From the NCBI RefSeq assembly GCF_000027145.1, contig NC_013891.1:1302001-1366000 (forward strand): a DNA stretch of 64,000 bases, read 5' to 3'. The notes beneath the pieces are model-generated. The model saw only the letters and a program-made list of their open reading frames with translations. It searched no databases and was not told where the DNA came from. Both the position numbers and the translations under genes were made by a program. This document shows positions 54,601-62,508 of the stretch, piece by piece. Source of the DNA: Listeria seeligeri serovar 1/2b str. SLCC3954. GTDB taxonomy: Bacteria > Bacillota > Bacilli > Lactobacillales > Listeriaceae. How positions within the stretch are numbered: position 1 is the stretch's first letter; each line of letters starts with the position of its first letter.

Positions 54601-57600
54601 GTGGTACTTTTAACGCCGCCTCGTGGTGGTTCGGAAGCGAGTTTAGTTGTCCCGGATGCAGTTTCTTTATCAACCCGGTAGGCCACGGAATTATAGGCAA
54701 TTTCACCGTCACGCGGCGCATCGGTTGGCACAACTCCTTCAAAGTTGAGGTCAATTTGATCGCCAACTTTGAATTCTGTATTTGGTAATTTGATGCGGAA
54801 ACTTTTGACGTCGGCCATATTCGTCGGTGCCGTCATTTGCCAAGCTGCACCGGAAACATCCTCTCCGTCTATGTTAAAGCGTTCCGGTTCAGTGCTGGTA
54901 GAATATTCTACCGTTGCAGTATCACTTTTCTTGCCATTAATGAGTACGTCGATTTCGCTTGTCGGGATAACCGAGAACTGAGAGCCACGGTCGCCTGTTC
55001 CAAGCACATATTGATCACCCACATAAGGCAAGATATCAATGATTTCTAAGTTATTCATACTTTTCGTTCCATTATTTTTAAAACTTAAATTGTAATCGAC
55101 TTTTTTACCTGGAATAGTGGTTGCCGTAGTGGTGCTCACATCGACTAATTTTTCGTCTTGGCTACCTTTAATTTTCATTTTGGTTTCTAAACTGTTGGAA
55201 ATCCCAACGTTTGCTGTCATTGTGGTGGACAAATATTTGCTAGAAGTAACGCCGGGTAGTTTGGCTTGCAGTTCACTAGGCAGCGTTTTAGTAGTCAGTC
55301 CTGTATTACCAGCGCCGTTTACAGTCCAGCTAGAATCCGTCATCGAACCCATCCCAAATTCTATGCGCTTTTCGCCGCTACTCACTTTATTTAATTTGAA
55401 AGCTAGATCAATACTTAACATTTCACAATTTTTGACTCCCGGAGATAAACTAGTGTCTGGCGCCTCCCAGTAGAGCAATGTCGAACCATCAGCTAGTTTT
55501 TCTTCACCACTAACATCGGCAGAACTTTTCGGATAAATTGTATTTAAACCATTATTTGGTGCGTAGGTGTAATTAATTTCACTGTTATAGGGTTGTTGAA
55601 TAAAGTTTTTTAATAGACTTACATCCATCCCTTTTGGTGCAATAACAAAAATATAGGGGTTTGCTAATTTATTTGCATAATTTCCAAGACGAACGGACTG
55701 GGAAATTGTATCGCCGTTAAAGAAAATAGTACTGCCAAACTCTTTCCCAGAATAGCTTACAGAAGAAGGATAAAATACATAACCATTTATTTGTGCTGGT
55801 TCAGTAGTTGGCTCCACAACTTGGATAGTCTTTTTTAAAGCGCTCGTAGTTGTATCAATTGTTTTACTAGTTTGATCAAAATCAGTATAGGTAATTGTTT
55901 CTGGTTGCAGTGTAAAAGATTCTCCAGCTTTTACACCAGTATTTTGAAGACGAATCGTTCCTGGTGAATACGGAGGTAAATCACTTGTCGTTAAGATGTT
56001 ATCTCTATAGGTAAATCGCAATTTTTCAATTCGGTGATTAGACTGATTAATTTTAGATAAATCCCAACCACTGGGTGTATTTGCGGCCATAGTATTCCAC
56101 GCGCCGTCTTGGTAATATTCTAATTTTTTAATGGAAGTAAGATTATTATTATTTGGGGTGAAAGAAAGTGTTTTTAGTCCTTCTGGTATTGGTGCGACGA
56201 TTTGTAGGTCATTCACTCCAGACATAGAGGAAGTTATTTTAGGTGTAAATCCCCATTCGATGGTATCGTTCTCTGCGATAGTGGTATTAGAAACTTCACT
56301 ATCTACCTCGATAGTTGTTTTAGGGCTGGGAACAGTTGTTTTCACTTTAATCGTTGTCACGAAAACATCTTCATCGTATACATTAACCGTTCCTGTATAA
56401 ACAGTTCCAGGCACAGCTGTTGTAGGCACTTTTGATGATATGGTTAATTGAACTTTATTGTATAAGTTTGCATTAATAGGACCAAATTCCACTACTTGTT
56501 TTTCAGCAGTGTTACTAATTTCGACTGGATTCCCATTAACGGCACTCAAAGAAGACCAATATTCACCAGGTTTAATTATGTTTAGACCTGTCATAGTAAT
56601 ATTATGGACGCTTGCTCCATTTTCTTTGATATATTCTAGTTTCAGATTTTTAAAACTTTTGTTTCCTGTACTTTTTTTTGTAAGTTGAGGCCAAGTGATA
56701 TTATATCCTCCTGGCATAAGCGAAAAAGATATATCATTTTTAGGGAAATCCCAGCTATTATCGCCGGCAGTTATCGGTTCATATGCTTGATACTCCCCAC
56801 TTGCAGCAAAAGTAACACTCACGGCTTTTTCAACAGCATCGTATGTTTCCCCACTATTGTTACCAGCAGAAAGTGTAGCGTTTAAATCCATTGGCGTCCC
56901 GGGCATAGCATCATAGCTAGCGCGCACTACAACGGGGATATCAAACGGGGCTCCGCTGGGAATATTATTGACCAAATTAATGGTTAGTTTATCCGTGGTC
57001 GAGCTATAGGAAGCGGATTTTACATTTGCATTTTCAGAAGTGTTCTTAGGATAGTTTACTGGCTCTAGACCGGATCCAGTAAAATCAATCACAAGCTTCC
57101 CATCTTTTAAAGTAGCTGCTCCATCAAGAAAATTAATGGAATAGCTGACAGTCATTTGTTCGGTGTAGTTCGTTAGCGTAGTTTTGCTCGCTTCAGCTTG
57201 AAGAGAAAGCTTATCTGAAACTGCCTCGCCTTTTAACAAGTCTGTTCCAAGTATATTATTTCCCGCTACTTTTTCTTTTTTGGAGGTTTTGTCTTCTTGA
57301 TTTTTAACAACCAAGTTAAGACTTGTGACAGTTTTTGCATCTTCTTTAAGTTCTAATTCGTAAGTTCCCTCTTCAGATGCAATCAAAAATAATGAGATTT
57401 TACTTCCTGTCCTGGTGATTGTTATTTCATTTTTGGTTTTATCATAAGTGACATTCTTCGTTGTTTTTTTTGTATCCAATTGAAGTTGTTTTGGTAAAGC
57501 TAACGTGTAGACTTGATCCTTTATTGAATTTTCGATAATGATTTCGTTATTAGCTAATCCAGTATTTTCTGAAGTAGCTTGCATTTGAACATTGGCGTTT

Positions 57601-57701
57601 GTTTCTGTTTCGGTTGCATTTGCGATAGTGTAAGTAGGTCCAACAGTTGCTTGTGCTAATATTGCAACTGCTAAAAAACCTGTAAAAATCTTTCTAATCA
57701 T
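51621..57701 (-). CDS. Large sortase-anchored surface protein with SdrD-B and seven Ig-like repeats
   Basis: 2026 residues. Signal peptide (about 1-30, MIRKIFTGFLAVAILAQATVG); a 1000-residue beta-rich N-terminal adhesive region with a DUF11-like segment near 860-960; one SdrD-B/Cna-B-like domain near 1040-1130 (SFIDLNKNGVQDTGENGLNS); then seven Ig-like (DUF5011/HYR type) repeats of about 85-90 residues from about 1365 to 1975, each opening with a (D)xxAPxL-like strand and ending TVTATDxxGN. Sorting signal MPETG at 1992-1996 (Met instead of the usual Leu), hydrophobic helix and KKTKTK tail. Probable adhesin. AAAGGAGCGAGCAG precedes ATG 57701. Confidence 0.9.
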   Translation of the reverse strand: MIRKIFTGFLAVAILAQATVGPTYTIANATETETNANVQMQATSENTGLANNEIIIENSIKDQVYTLALPKQLQLDTKKTTKNVTYDKTKNEITITRTGSKISLFLIASEEGTYELELKEDAKTVTSLNLVVKNQEDKTSKKEKVAGNNILGTDLLKGEAVSDKLSLQAEASKTTLTNYTEQMTVSYSINFLDGAATLKDGKLVIDFTGSGLEPVNYPKNTSENANVKSASYSSTTDKLTINLVNNIPSGAPFDIPVVVRASYDAMPGTPMDLNATLSAGNNSGETYDAVEKAVSVTFAASGEYQAYEPITAGDNSWDFPKNDISFSLMPGGYNITWPQLTKKSTGNKSFKNLKLEYIKENGASVHNITMTGLNIIKPGEYWSSLSAVNGNPVEISNTAEKQVVEFGPINANLYNKVQLTISSKVPTTAVPGTVYTGTVNVYDEDVFVTTIKVKTTVPSPKTTIEVDSEVSNTTIAENDTIEWGFTPKITSSMSGVNDLQIVAPIPEGLKTLSFTPNNNNLTSIKKLEYYQDGAWNTMAANTPSGWDLSKINQSNHRIEKLRFTYRDNILTTSDLPPYSPGTIRLQNTGVKAGESFTLQPETITYTDFDQTSKTIDTTTSALKKTIQVVEPTTEPAQINGYVFYPSSVSYSGKEFGSTIFFNGDTISQSVRLGNYANKLANPYIFVIAPKGMDVSLLKNFIQQPYNSEINYTYAPNNGLNTIYPKSSADVSGEEKLADGSTLLYWEAPDTSLSPGVKNCEMLSIDLAFKLNKVSSGEKRIEFGMGSMTDSSWTVNGAGNTGLTTKTLPSELQAKLPGVTSSKYLSTTMTANVGISNSLETKMKIKGSQDEKLVDVSTTTATTIPGKKVDYNLSFKNNGTKSMNNLEIIDILPYVGDQYVLGTGDRGSQFSVIPTSEIDVLINGKKSDTATVEYSTSTEPERFNIDGEDVSGAAWQMTAPTNMADVKSFRIKLPNTEFKVGDQIDLNFEGVVPTDAPRDGEIAYNSVAYRVDKETASGTTKLASEPPRGGVKSTTPATDLSLAGNSFIDLNKNGVQDTGENGLNSVQLDLYKENDGEFEKVETVYTSADSANQINGLFNFVGFSNGTYKIAAHLPNKNAEFITNGDSKVVIDSEDSSIGWLTKNGATEFTIDDLANGNPKFITDLQLPIYMSTPVQGSIIFMNKTGERKITSYGEGYQVALLDKEGHEVKSAVTTNNKGVFSFKDVVIQSPVDYKLQVTAPSGTKFVYAPQNTIFNSTTGTYELNNLTPGVGSTAEIYITDNDLPTTDIQLDSVISPKTITIDSKDAATEVSNKWTVETSNGTLVYEGIGNSIRIPNDEGTYIAKNTATDEAGNTTTDEKSFDIDNTAPVLSMNSDATVEVNSTEAAMDWVNPLTVTATDAHDGNINPTIDYRQVVWDKLGTYPVTVTASDTTGNQSTQTVNIQVVDTIAPTILVTNHSLTYTVEAMRTMTEQDLLNAAGLVGGDNYDLAPGQAPEPNKMPMVFTSDFNTVFSNISTVKKGAYQVQVNLMDSSHNQAIPQTISVQVVDTKAPTLTADDVTYHVNASKTETDFLQDAHVQATDDNDASNDLTITTDFTTKVDLTKPGKYDVTVNATDSSGNTGTKKVIVQVEKDKPVISAAKEMTYQGKTNVTEAKFLSDIQATVTDELDEDVQVTSNFSKKVNQNKVGTYEVTLNAEDSYGNKANPVTVYVQIENKIAPTFQHAIDQTIEATDKQLDLSNIFGIKAMDYMTGESLKITYTPEQPIKGNVPGTYNVKVTTKDTAGNIAETTVTLTIIDTTGPNLTAEKATKQLEVNMKAPNWLTFFGIKANDIVDGDETNQVAVNASEVNLAKLGTYHVYFTVTDKSGNKANTLTTTIQIVDTTLPELMIAKDKINYPKGKAISETKFLQDIGASATDNNGPVTITTNLSKVVNWNQAGTYKVTVTATDSTGNVAEKTIQVTIKGDDSAIAITPNNKGNNQGKGSSSIKNEKNMPETGDRWSTELLFIGIMLLFAGIWLFGRKKTKTK

Positions 57702-57714
57702 CTGCTCGCTCCTT

Positions 57715-57747
57715 TTATTATCCTATTTGTCACGTATAGGACAATAA
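57715..57747. repeat. Inverted repeat in the adhesin leader
   Basis: TTATTATCCTAT (57715-57726) and ATAGGACAATAA (57736-57747), 11 of 12 bases complementary, 9-base spacer, ending two bases before the adhesin ribosome site. Could be an mRNA hairpin or a repressor site. Confidence 0.6.
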
Positions 57748-57865
57748 TAACGTGCTTTCTCCTTTATAATTTGGGGTATTTTCGTAAAAATTTTCTTTAT
57801 TTCAACGCTCTATGTATAATTAGTGAACGATGTAAGAAAATTCACTTAATTCACTTGTGGTCTTA

Positions 57866-57898
57866 CAAAAAATAAGCCCTAATCGCAATTACGGCTTA
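57866..57898 (-). terminator. Minus-strand terminator-like hairpin
   Basis: TAAGCC (minus strand), 14-base loop, GGCTTA then TTTTTTG. Would end transcripts coming from the thiolase side. Confidence 0.55.
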
Positions 57899-57995
57899 AG
57901 CTTACCTTGCTAAAATTATTTTGCTTTTTTTATTGAAATTACTATAGTACTATCTTTAACATAAATTCAAATCTATATTTGGCCATAAAAATACC

Positions 57996-58042
57996 GCCCC
58001 CCCAAAAAAGTTAGACCAAAAATCTAACTTTTGGGGGACGGG
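57996..58042. repeat. Long C/G-ended hairpin resembling an insertion-sequence end
   Basis: CCCCC..AAAAGTTAGA (57997-58015) faces TCTAACTTTTGGGGG (58022-58036) around a 6-base loop; the stem is about 15 bp. There is no U-tract. The CCCC-AAAA-GTTAGA order resembles the terminal repeats of IS3-type elements. It also sits where the thiolase transcript must end. Confidence 0.55.
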
Positions 58043-58061
58043 TCATGATTTTCGCTCTATA

Positions 58062-59231
58062 TTATACTCTCTCAATAACCAACGCAATTCCTATTCCGCC
58101 ACCGATGCATAGTGAGGCAAGGCCAGTTTGTTTGTTTTCGTGTTTTAGTTCATTTAATAATGATACAACAATACGAGCTCCTGAAGCGCCAATTGGGTGC
58201 CCTAGCGCAATAGCACCTCCGTAGATATTTAATTTGTCTTCTGGGATTTCAAGGTCTCTAGCAACGGCAACAGATTGAGAAGCAAACGCCTCATTAAGAT
58301 GGAATAAATCTATTTCATCAATCGAGTAGCCACCTTTTGTTAGAGCTTCATTAACAGCGTAATATGGCGCATATCCCATAATTGCAGGATCAACACCGAC
58401 TTCGGATGTGACCTTAATTGTCGCTAAATAAGGAATGTTTTCTGCTAATGCTTTTTCTTTAGACATCAAAATAATGGCAGAAGCGCCATCGTTAATACCA
58501 GATGAGTTCCCTGCTGTTACCGTTCCACCTTCTTTAAAAGCGCTTTTTAGTGTAGCAAGCTTTTCTAAAGTCGAATTAGCACGAATTGTTTCATCTTTGT
58601 GGAAAAAACTGCCATCTGCAAGTTGAACTGGAATAATTTCTTCTTCAAAAAGATCTTTTTCTTGGGCTCTAGCTGCTTTCATTTGCGAATTATGTGCGAA
58701 TGCATCTTGTTCTTCACGAGAAATAGCAAATTTTTCTGCAACGTTTTCAGCGGTAATTCCCATGTGGTATTCGCCAAATACATCAGTTAAGCCATCAATT
58801 AACATGCTATTCTTTAGGTTTTTTGGATTAAACTCTTCATCTTTTAATTCAGGATTAAGTAATAACGGTGCTTGGGACATATTTTCAGTCCCTCCTACAA
58901 CAACAATATCTGCTTCTCCTAGTTGGATTGCTTGTCTACCGAACATAATTGATTTTAGTCCAGAACCGCAAACTTCATTGATTGTTACACCAGGAACTTG
59001 ATATGGGATTCCTGCTTTTATCGAAATTTGTCGTGCCACATTTTGTCCAAGACCAGCTTGTAGCACATTACCAAAAATTACTTGATCTACTTCTTCTGGA
59101 GCAATGTTAGCTCTTTTTAAAATACCTTTGACGACAGTTGCTCCTAATTCTACTGCACTTACATCTTTCAAACTACCACCAAATTTTCCAATTGGGGTGC
59201 GAGCGGCATCTATTATAACTACTTCGTTCAT
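58062..59231 (-). CDS. mvaC: Acetyl-CoA C-acetyltransferase (thiolase)
   Basis: 389 residues. Condenses two acetyl-CoA to acetoacetyl-CoA. Catalytic Cys88 in NEVCGSGLKS, HLNEAFASQ near 316, GGAIALGHPIGASGAR near 341-356 and the C-terminal CIGGGIGIALV with the second cysteine. Start ATG 59231 behind AAAGGAG; a TATAAT -10 on the minus strand lies at 59266-59271. Divergent from HMG-CoA synthase, so first step of the mevalonate pathway is the likely job. Confidence 0.92.
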   Translation of the reverse strand: MNEVVIIDAARTPIGKFGGSLKDVSAVELGATVVKGILKRANIAPEEVDQVIFGNVLQAGLGQNVARQISIKAGIPYQVPGVTINEVCGSGLKSIMFGRQAIQLGEADIVVVGGTENMSQAPLLLNPELKDEEFNPKNLKNSMLIDGLTDVFGEYHMGITAENVAEKFAISREEQDAFAHNSQMKAARAQEKDLFEEEIIPVQLADGSFFHKDETIRANSTLEKLATLKSAFKEGGTVTAGNSSGINDGASAIILMSKEKALAENIPYLATIKVTSEVGVDPAIMGYAPYYAVNEALTKGGYSIDEIDLFHLNEAFASQSVAVARDLEIPEDKLNIYGGAIALGHPIGASGARIVVSLLNELKHENKQTGLASLCIGGGIGIALVIERV

Positions 59232-59385
59232 AGCAAACTCCTTTAAATGTAATAATGTATTAGTTATTATATCATGAAACTTGCTAAAAACTCACTAGAT
59301 TAAGCCCGATGTATTGTATTTTCCTTCTTTTTCTACTAAAATTAAAGTACTGACAAATAAAATATAAAGGACTTGAGACGAATAT

Positions 59386-60552
59386 ATGAAAATTGGAATT
59401 GATAAAATAGGTTTTTATACTCCTGCGTTTTATGTTGATATGGTTGAACTTGCTGAAGCTAGAAATATTGATCCTAATAAATTTACGATTGGAATAGGTC
59501 AAGATAAAATGGCTTTTGCTCCTGTTACCCAAGACTCTGTTACGATGGGTGCGAATGCAGCTAAACAAATTTTAGATGAAGAAGATTTGAAAGCGATTGA
59601 TTTAGTGATTTTAGCAACAGAATCTGGTATTGATGAATCAAAAGCAGGTGCTGTTTATATTCATCGCTTACTTGGAATTCAACCTTTCTCGCGTTCCATT
59701 GAAATTAAAGAAGCTTGTTATGGAGCAACTGCAGGGATTAATTTGGCAAAAGACTACGTAGCAAAACATTCAGAAAGTAAAGTACTGGTTATCGGTTCTG
59801 ATATTGCCCGCTACGGCCTTGCTACAGCTGGTGAAGCTACTCAAGGTGCCGGGGCTGTGGCAATGGTTATTTCTGCTAATCCACGCTGTATCACTCTTGA
59901 AGACGACAATGTGTTTTATACAGAAGATATCATGGATTTTTGGCGCCCTGTTTATTCTGAGTATGCTTGCGTGGAAGGTAAATATTCAACCGAACAATAT
60001 ATCCATTTCTTTGATACAATTTGGACAAAATATACGGAAAAATTCAATCGAAACTTAGAAGATTTCGCAGCAATTTGCTTCCATTTACCTTATACAAAAA
60101 TGGGAAAAAAAGCATTAGACTTAATTATTAAGACGGCTCCGAGTGAAGTTCAGGAAAAATTACTAGAAAATTACCGACTAAGCACACTTTATAGCCGGAA
60201 TATCGGTAATATTTATACTGGTTCGTTATATTTAAGTTTTATCTCATTATTAGACCATCAAGATAGTTTACAAGAAAATGATAAAATTGGTTTCTTTAGT
60301 TATGGTTCTGGTGCTGTTGCGGAGTTTTTCCATGGCGTACTACAAGCAGACTATAAAAAATATATCCGAAAAAATGAACATGCTGAACTGCTGAATAATC
60401 GAACAAAATTATCTGTTGCTGATTACGAAACGAAATTTAAGCAACAATTACCAAAAGATGGTTCTACACTTGAAATTGATCCAGCAAGCGATCCAGCTGA
60501 AATTATGCTGACAGGGATTCAAGATCACAAGCGACAATATTTAAAGAAATAA
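59386..60552 (+). CDS. mvaS: Hydroxymethylglutaryl-CoA synthase
   Basis: 388 residues, bacterial HMG-CoA synthase length. Nucleophile Cys111 in IEIKEACYGATAG, general base Glu79 in LATESGIDESKA, and the late SYGSGAVAEFFHG near 305. Joins acetyl-CoA and acetoacetyl-CoA, the second step of the mevalonate pathway. The 154-base gap to the thiolase gene holds both promoters. ATG follows AAGGACTTGAGACGAAT. Confidence 0.95.
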   Translation: MKIGIDKIGFYTPAFYVDMVELAEARNIDPNKFTIGIGQDKMAFAPVTQDSVTMGANAAKQILDEEDLKAIDLVILATESGIDESKAGAVYIHRLLGIQPFSRSIEIKEACYGATAGINLAKDYVAKHSESKVLVIGSDIARYGLATAGEATQGAGAVAMVISANPRCITLEDDNVFYTEDIMDFWRPVYSEYACVEGKYSTEQYIHFFDTIWTKYTEKFNRNLEDFAAICFHLPYTKMGKKALDLIIKTAPSEVQEKLLENYRLSTLYSRNIGNIYTGSLYLSFISLLDHQDSLQENDKIGFFSYGSGAVAEFFHGVLQADYKKYIRKNEHAELLNNRTKLSVADYETKFKQQLPKDGSTLEIDPASDPAEIMLTGIQDHKRQYLKK

Positions 60553-60554
60553 AA

Positions 60555-60596
60555 ATAAAACCGACTAAGCTATAAATCAGCTAGTCGGTTTTATTT
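60555..60596. terminator. Bidirectional terminator mvaS / vanZ-like
   Basis: AAAACCGACTA / TAGTCGGTTTTATTTT stem (11 bp). The stop codon of the minus-strand gene lies inside its loop. Confidence 0.85.
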
Positions 60597-61176
60597 TGAG
60601 TCTTCTACTACTTCCTAAGTGCAAAAAACGAATAATCACATACCCAAGCATAATGCCAGAAACATTTAAGAAAACATCTCCTGTATCAAAGAAACCTACG
60701 TGTAAAATATATTGAGCCCCTTCTACTGCAAAAATCAGCATTGTCGCATAAAGTAACGCTTTGATAATACCTGCTTTTTTTAGTAGAAAACCAATCGGAA
60801 TAAATGCAAGCACATTTCCAACGATTATCACACGTAAATTACCCGACAAGAAAGTATCGATAAATCCAAAAGTATCACTTGAAAACCCTTGTGTATTAGA
60901 TGCTTTTCCAAATAATAAACAAAGTAATATTCCAAAATAAATCGTGTAGCAAAGAACTAGTAATGCTTTATTAATTTTCCAATTGACTAATTGAACAGCA
61001 ACAAAGTAAAGTAATAAGGCCGTGATACCAACTGTAATGTAGCCCATATAACTAACTGATGCCATTACATGCTTTAAGTAAAAATAAAGCCAGCCTTGGA
61101 ACCAGGAAAAATACATAGCCACCGCAGTGAAAATAGAAATTATTGGTAGAATTAAAATTATAAAGTATCGTTTCAT
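60577..61176 (-). CDS. VanZ-like family membrane protein
   Basis: 199 residues from ATG 61176 (AAAAGGAGGATGCCAG upstream; longer starts overlap that site). Five hydrophobic segments and the VanZ-family core GNLRVIIVGNVLAFIPIGFLL near residues 112-132 and the EGAQYILHVGFFDTGDVFLN pattern near 153-172. Function of most VanZ relatives is unclear; VanZ itself gives low teicoplanin resistance. The last codons (KIKPTS) and stop are coded by the terminator stem. Confidence 0.85.
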   Translation of the reverse strand: MKRYFIILILPIISIFTAVAMYFSWFQGWLYFYLKHVMASVSYMGYITVGITALLLYFVAVQLVNWKINKALLVLCYTIYFGILLCLLFGKASNTQGFSSDTFGFIDTFLSGNLRVIIVGNVLAFIPIGFLLKKAGIIKALLYATMLIFAVEGAQYILHVGFFDTGDVFLNVSGIMLGYVIIRFLHLGSSRRLKIKPTS

Positions 61177-61245
61177 CCTGGCATCCTCCTTTTCAAAGGT
61201 TACATCCAGCATAACATTTGAAAATAAGGACTTTCTTAAAAGGAT

Positions 61246-62490
61246 TTAAAGATTTTCTAAGTTTTTCTCTTTGACAAACAAAAACATAATTCCGCCAATA
61301 AGGAAAAGGACAATAAGACTTGCCACACCATACTGCGTTTTTCCAGTCATTTGTGTAATTATCCCCATTAAAGCTGGTCCGATAATCGCGGAAAATTTTC
61401 CGAAAATATTGTAAAAACCATAAAATTCATTAGAACGGTTTTTAGGAATGATTTTACCGAAAAAGGATCTACTAAGAGCTTGGATTCCGCCTTGAGATGT
61501 TCCGACAAGCATTGCCAAAATCCAAAAATCAAGCGCTGTTTTCATAAATACTGCATACACACAAATAATGATATATACAAAAATCGCAGTGAAAATAAGT
61601 GGTTTTGCACTAAAACGTTTCGCGAGATAGCCATATAACAAAGTAAAAGGAAATGCTACTAGTTGCGTCATTAGCAGAATCAAAATTAAAGTGGTTTGAG
61701 AAATACCTAAGTCTATCCCGTAAGAAGTCGCCATCCGAAAAATCGTATCTACCCCATCAATATAAAAGAAATAAGCAATTAAAAAAATCACGATATTCTT
61801 ATGTTCACTAATATGACTAATTGTATGGAACAGTCGTTTAAAGCTAGTCTTAACAGGGTTTTTCACAGCTGGGATGTAATGAATCTGCTGGACGTTTTTC
61901 CACATTGGAATGGAGAAAAATAACCACCAAAGTGCTGTCATAATAAAACCAATGTTTACAAGAGCAACATCGCTAATCGGTAAAATTCCGGTTGCTTGAA
62001 AAATAATGAAAATAATAAACGGAATACAACTCCCAAGATAACCAAATGCATAACCTGCTGATGAAACTTTATCCATACGATCGTTAGTAGTTACGTCAAT
62101 TAAAAAAGCATCGTAAAAAATATTCGCTCCAGAAAAACCGATTAAAGATAACACATAAAAACCGAGTAACAACAACCAAGCATCAGTTGGTATAAAAATT
62201 AAGAGGAATGTAAAAGCAATCCCGATAGCTGTAAAAACACCAAAAAAACGTTTCTTAAAAAATTGATAATCGGCAATCGTTCCTAAAATCGGTGCTAATA
62301 ACGAAATCAGTAAAGTTCCTATCGAATTCGCATATCCCCAATAAGCTGTCGATGTGGTAGCAGCAATTCCTGCATTTGCTGCTACACCTTTGAAATAAAT
62401 TGGCAAAATGGCTGTCGTGATCATAATCGAATAGGCAGAATTTGCCCAATCTTGAAAAATCCAACTTTTCTCCTCTTTTGTATACGCCAC
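61246..62490 (-). CDS. UMF1-family MFS transporter
   Basis: 414 residues, GTG start behind AAAGGGGAG. Family hallmark EEKSWIFQDWANSAYSIMI at 6-24 and twelve hydrophobic segments (for example YVLSLIGFSGANIFYDAFL near 112-130, GTSQGGIQALSRSFFG near 328). Related to Atg22/UMF1 permeases of unknown substrate. It follows the phosphodiesterase gene by 18 bases, so they form an operon; transport of a product of that enzyme is a guess. Confidence 0.87.
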   Translation of the reverse strand: MAYTKEEKSWIFQDWANSAYSIMITTAILPIYFKGVAANAGIAATTSTAYWGYANSIGTLLISLLAPILGTIADYQFFKKRFFGVFTAIGIAFTFLLIFIPTDAWLLLLGFYVLSLIGFSGANIFYDAFLIDVTTNDRMDKVSSAGYAFGYLGSCIPFIIFIIFQATGILPISDVALVNIGFIMTALWWLFFSIPMWKNVQQIHYIPAVKNPVKTSFKRLFHTISHISEHKNIVIFLIAYFFYIDGVDTIFRMATSYGIDLGISQTTLILILLMTQLVAFPFTLLYGYLAKRFSAKPLIFTAIFVYIIICVYAVFMKTALDFWILAMLVGTSQGGIQALSRSFFGKIIPKNRSNEFYGFYNIFGKFSAIIGPALMGIITQMTGKTQYGVASLIVLFLIGGIMFLFVKEKNLENL

Positions 62491-62508
62491 TTGTTTTTCT
62501 CCCCTTTT

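Larger units (their letters stand above)
57748..58061. other. Gap between adhesin and thiolase genes
   Basis: No gene seen. It holds two hairpins listed separately (57866-57898 and 57996-58042) and AT-rich sequence that should carry the adhesin promoter. I find no clear -35/-10 pair; CTTTATAATTT-like bases near 57761-57770 (minus strand TTATAA) are the best -10. Confidence 0.4.

Noticed and set aside
52189-56885. Several + strand ORFs of 60-118 codons inside the adhesin gene
   Set aside because: Complement frames of one long coding frame; no ribosome sites, no recognisable products.
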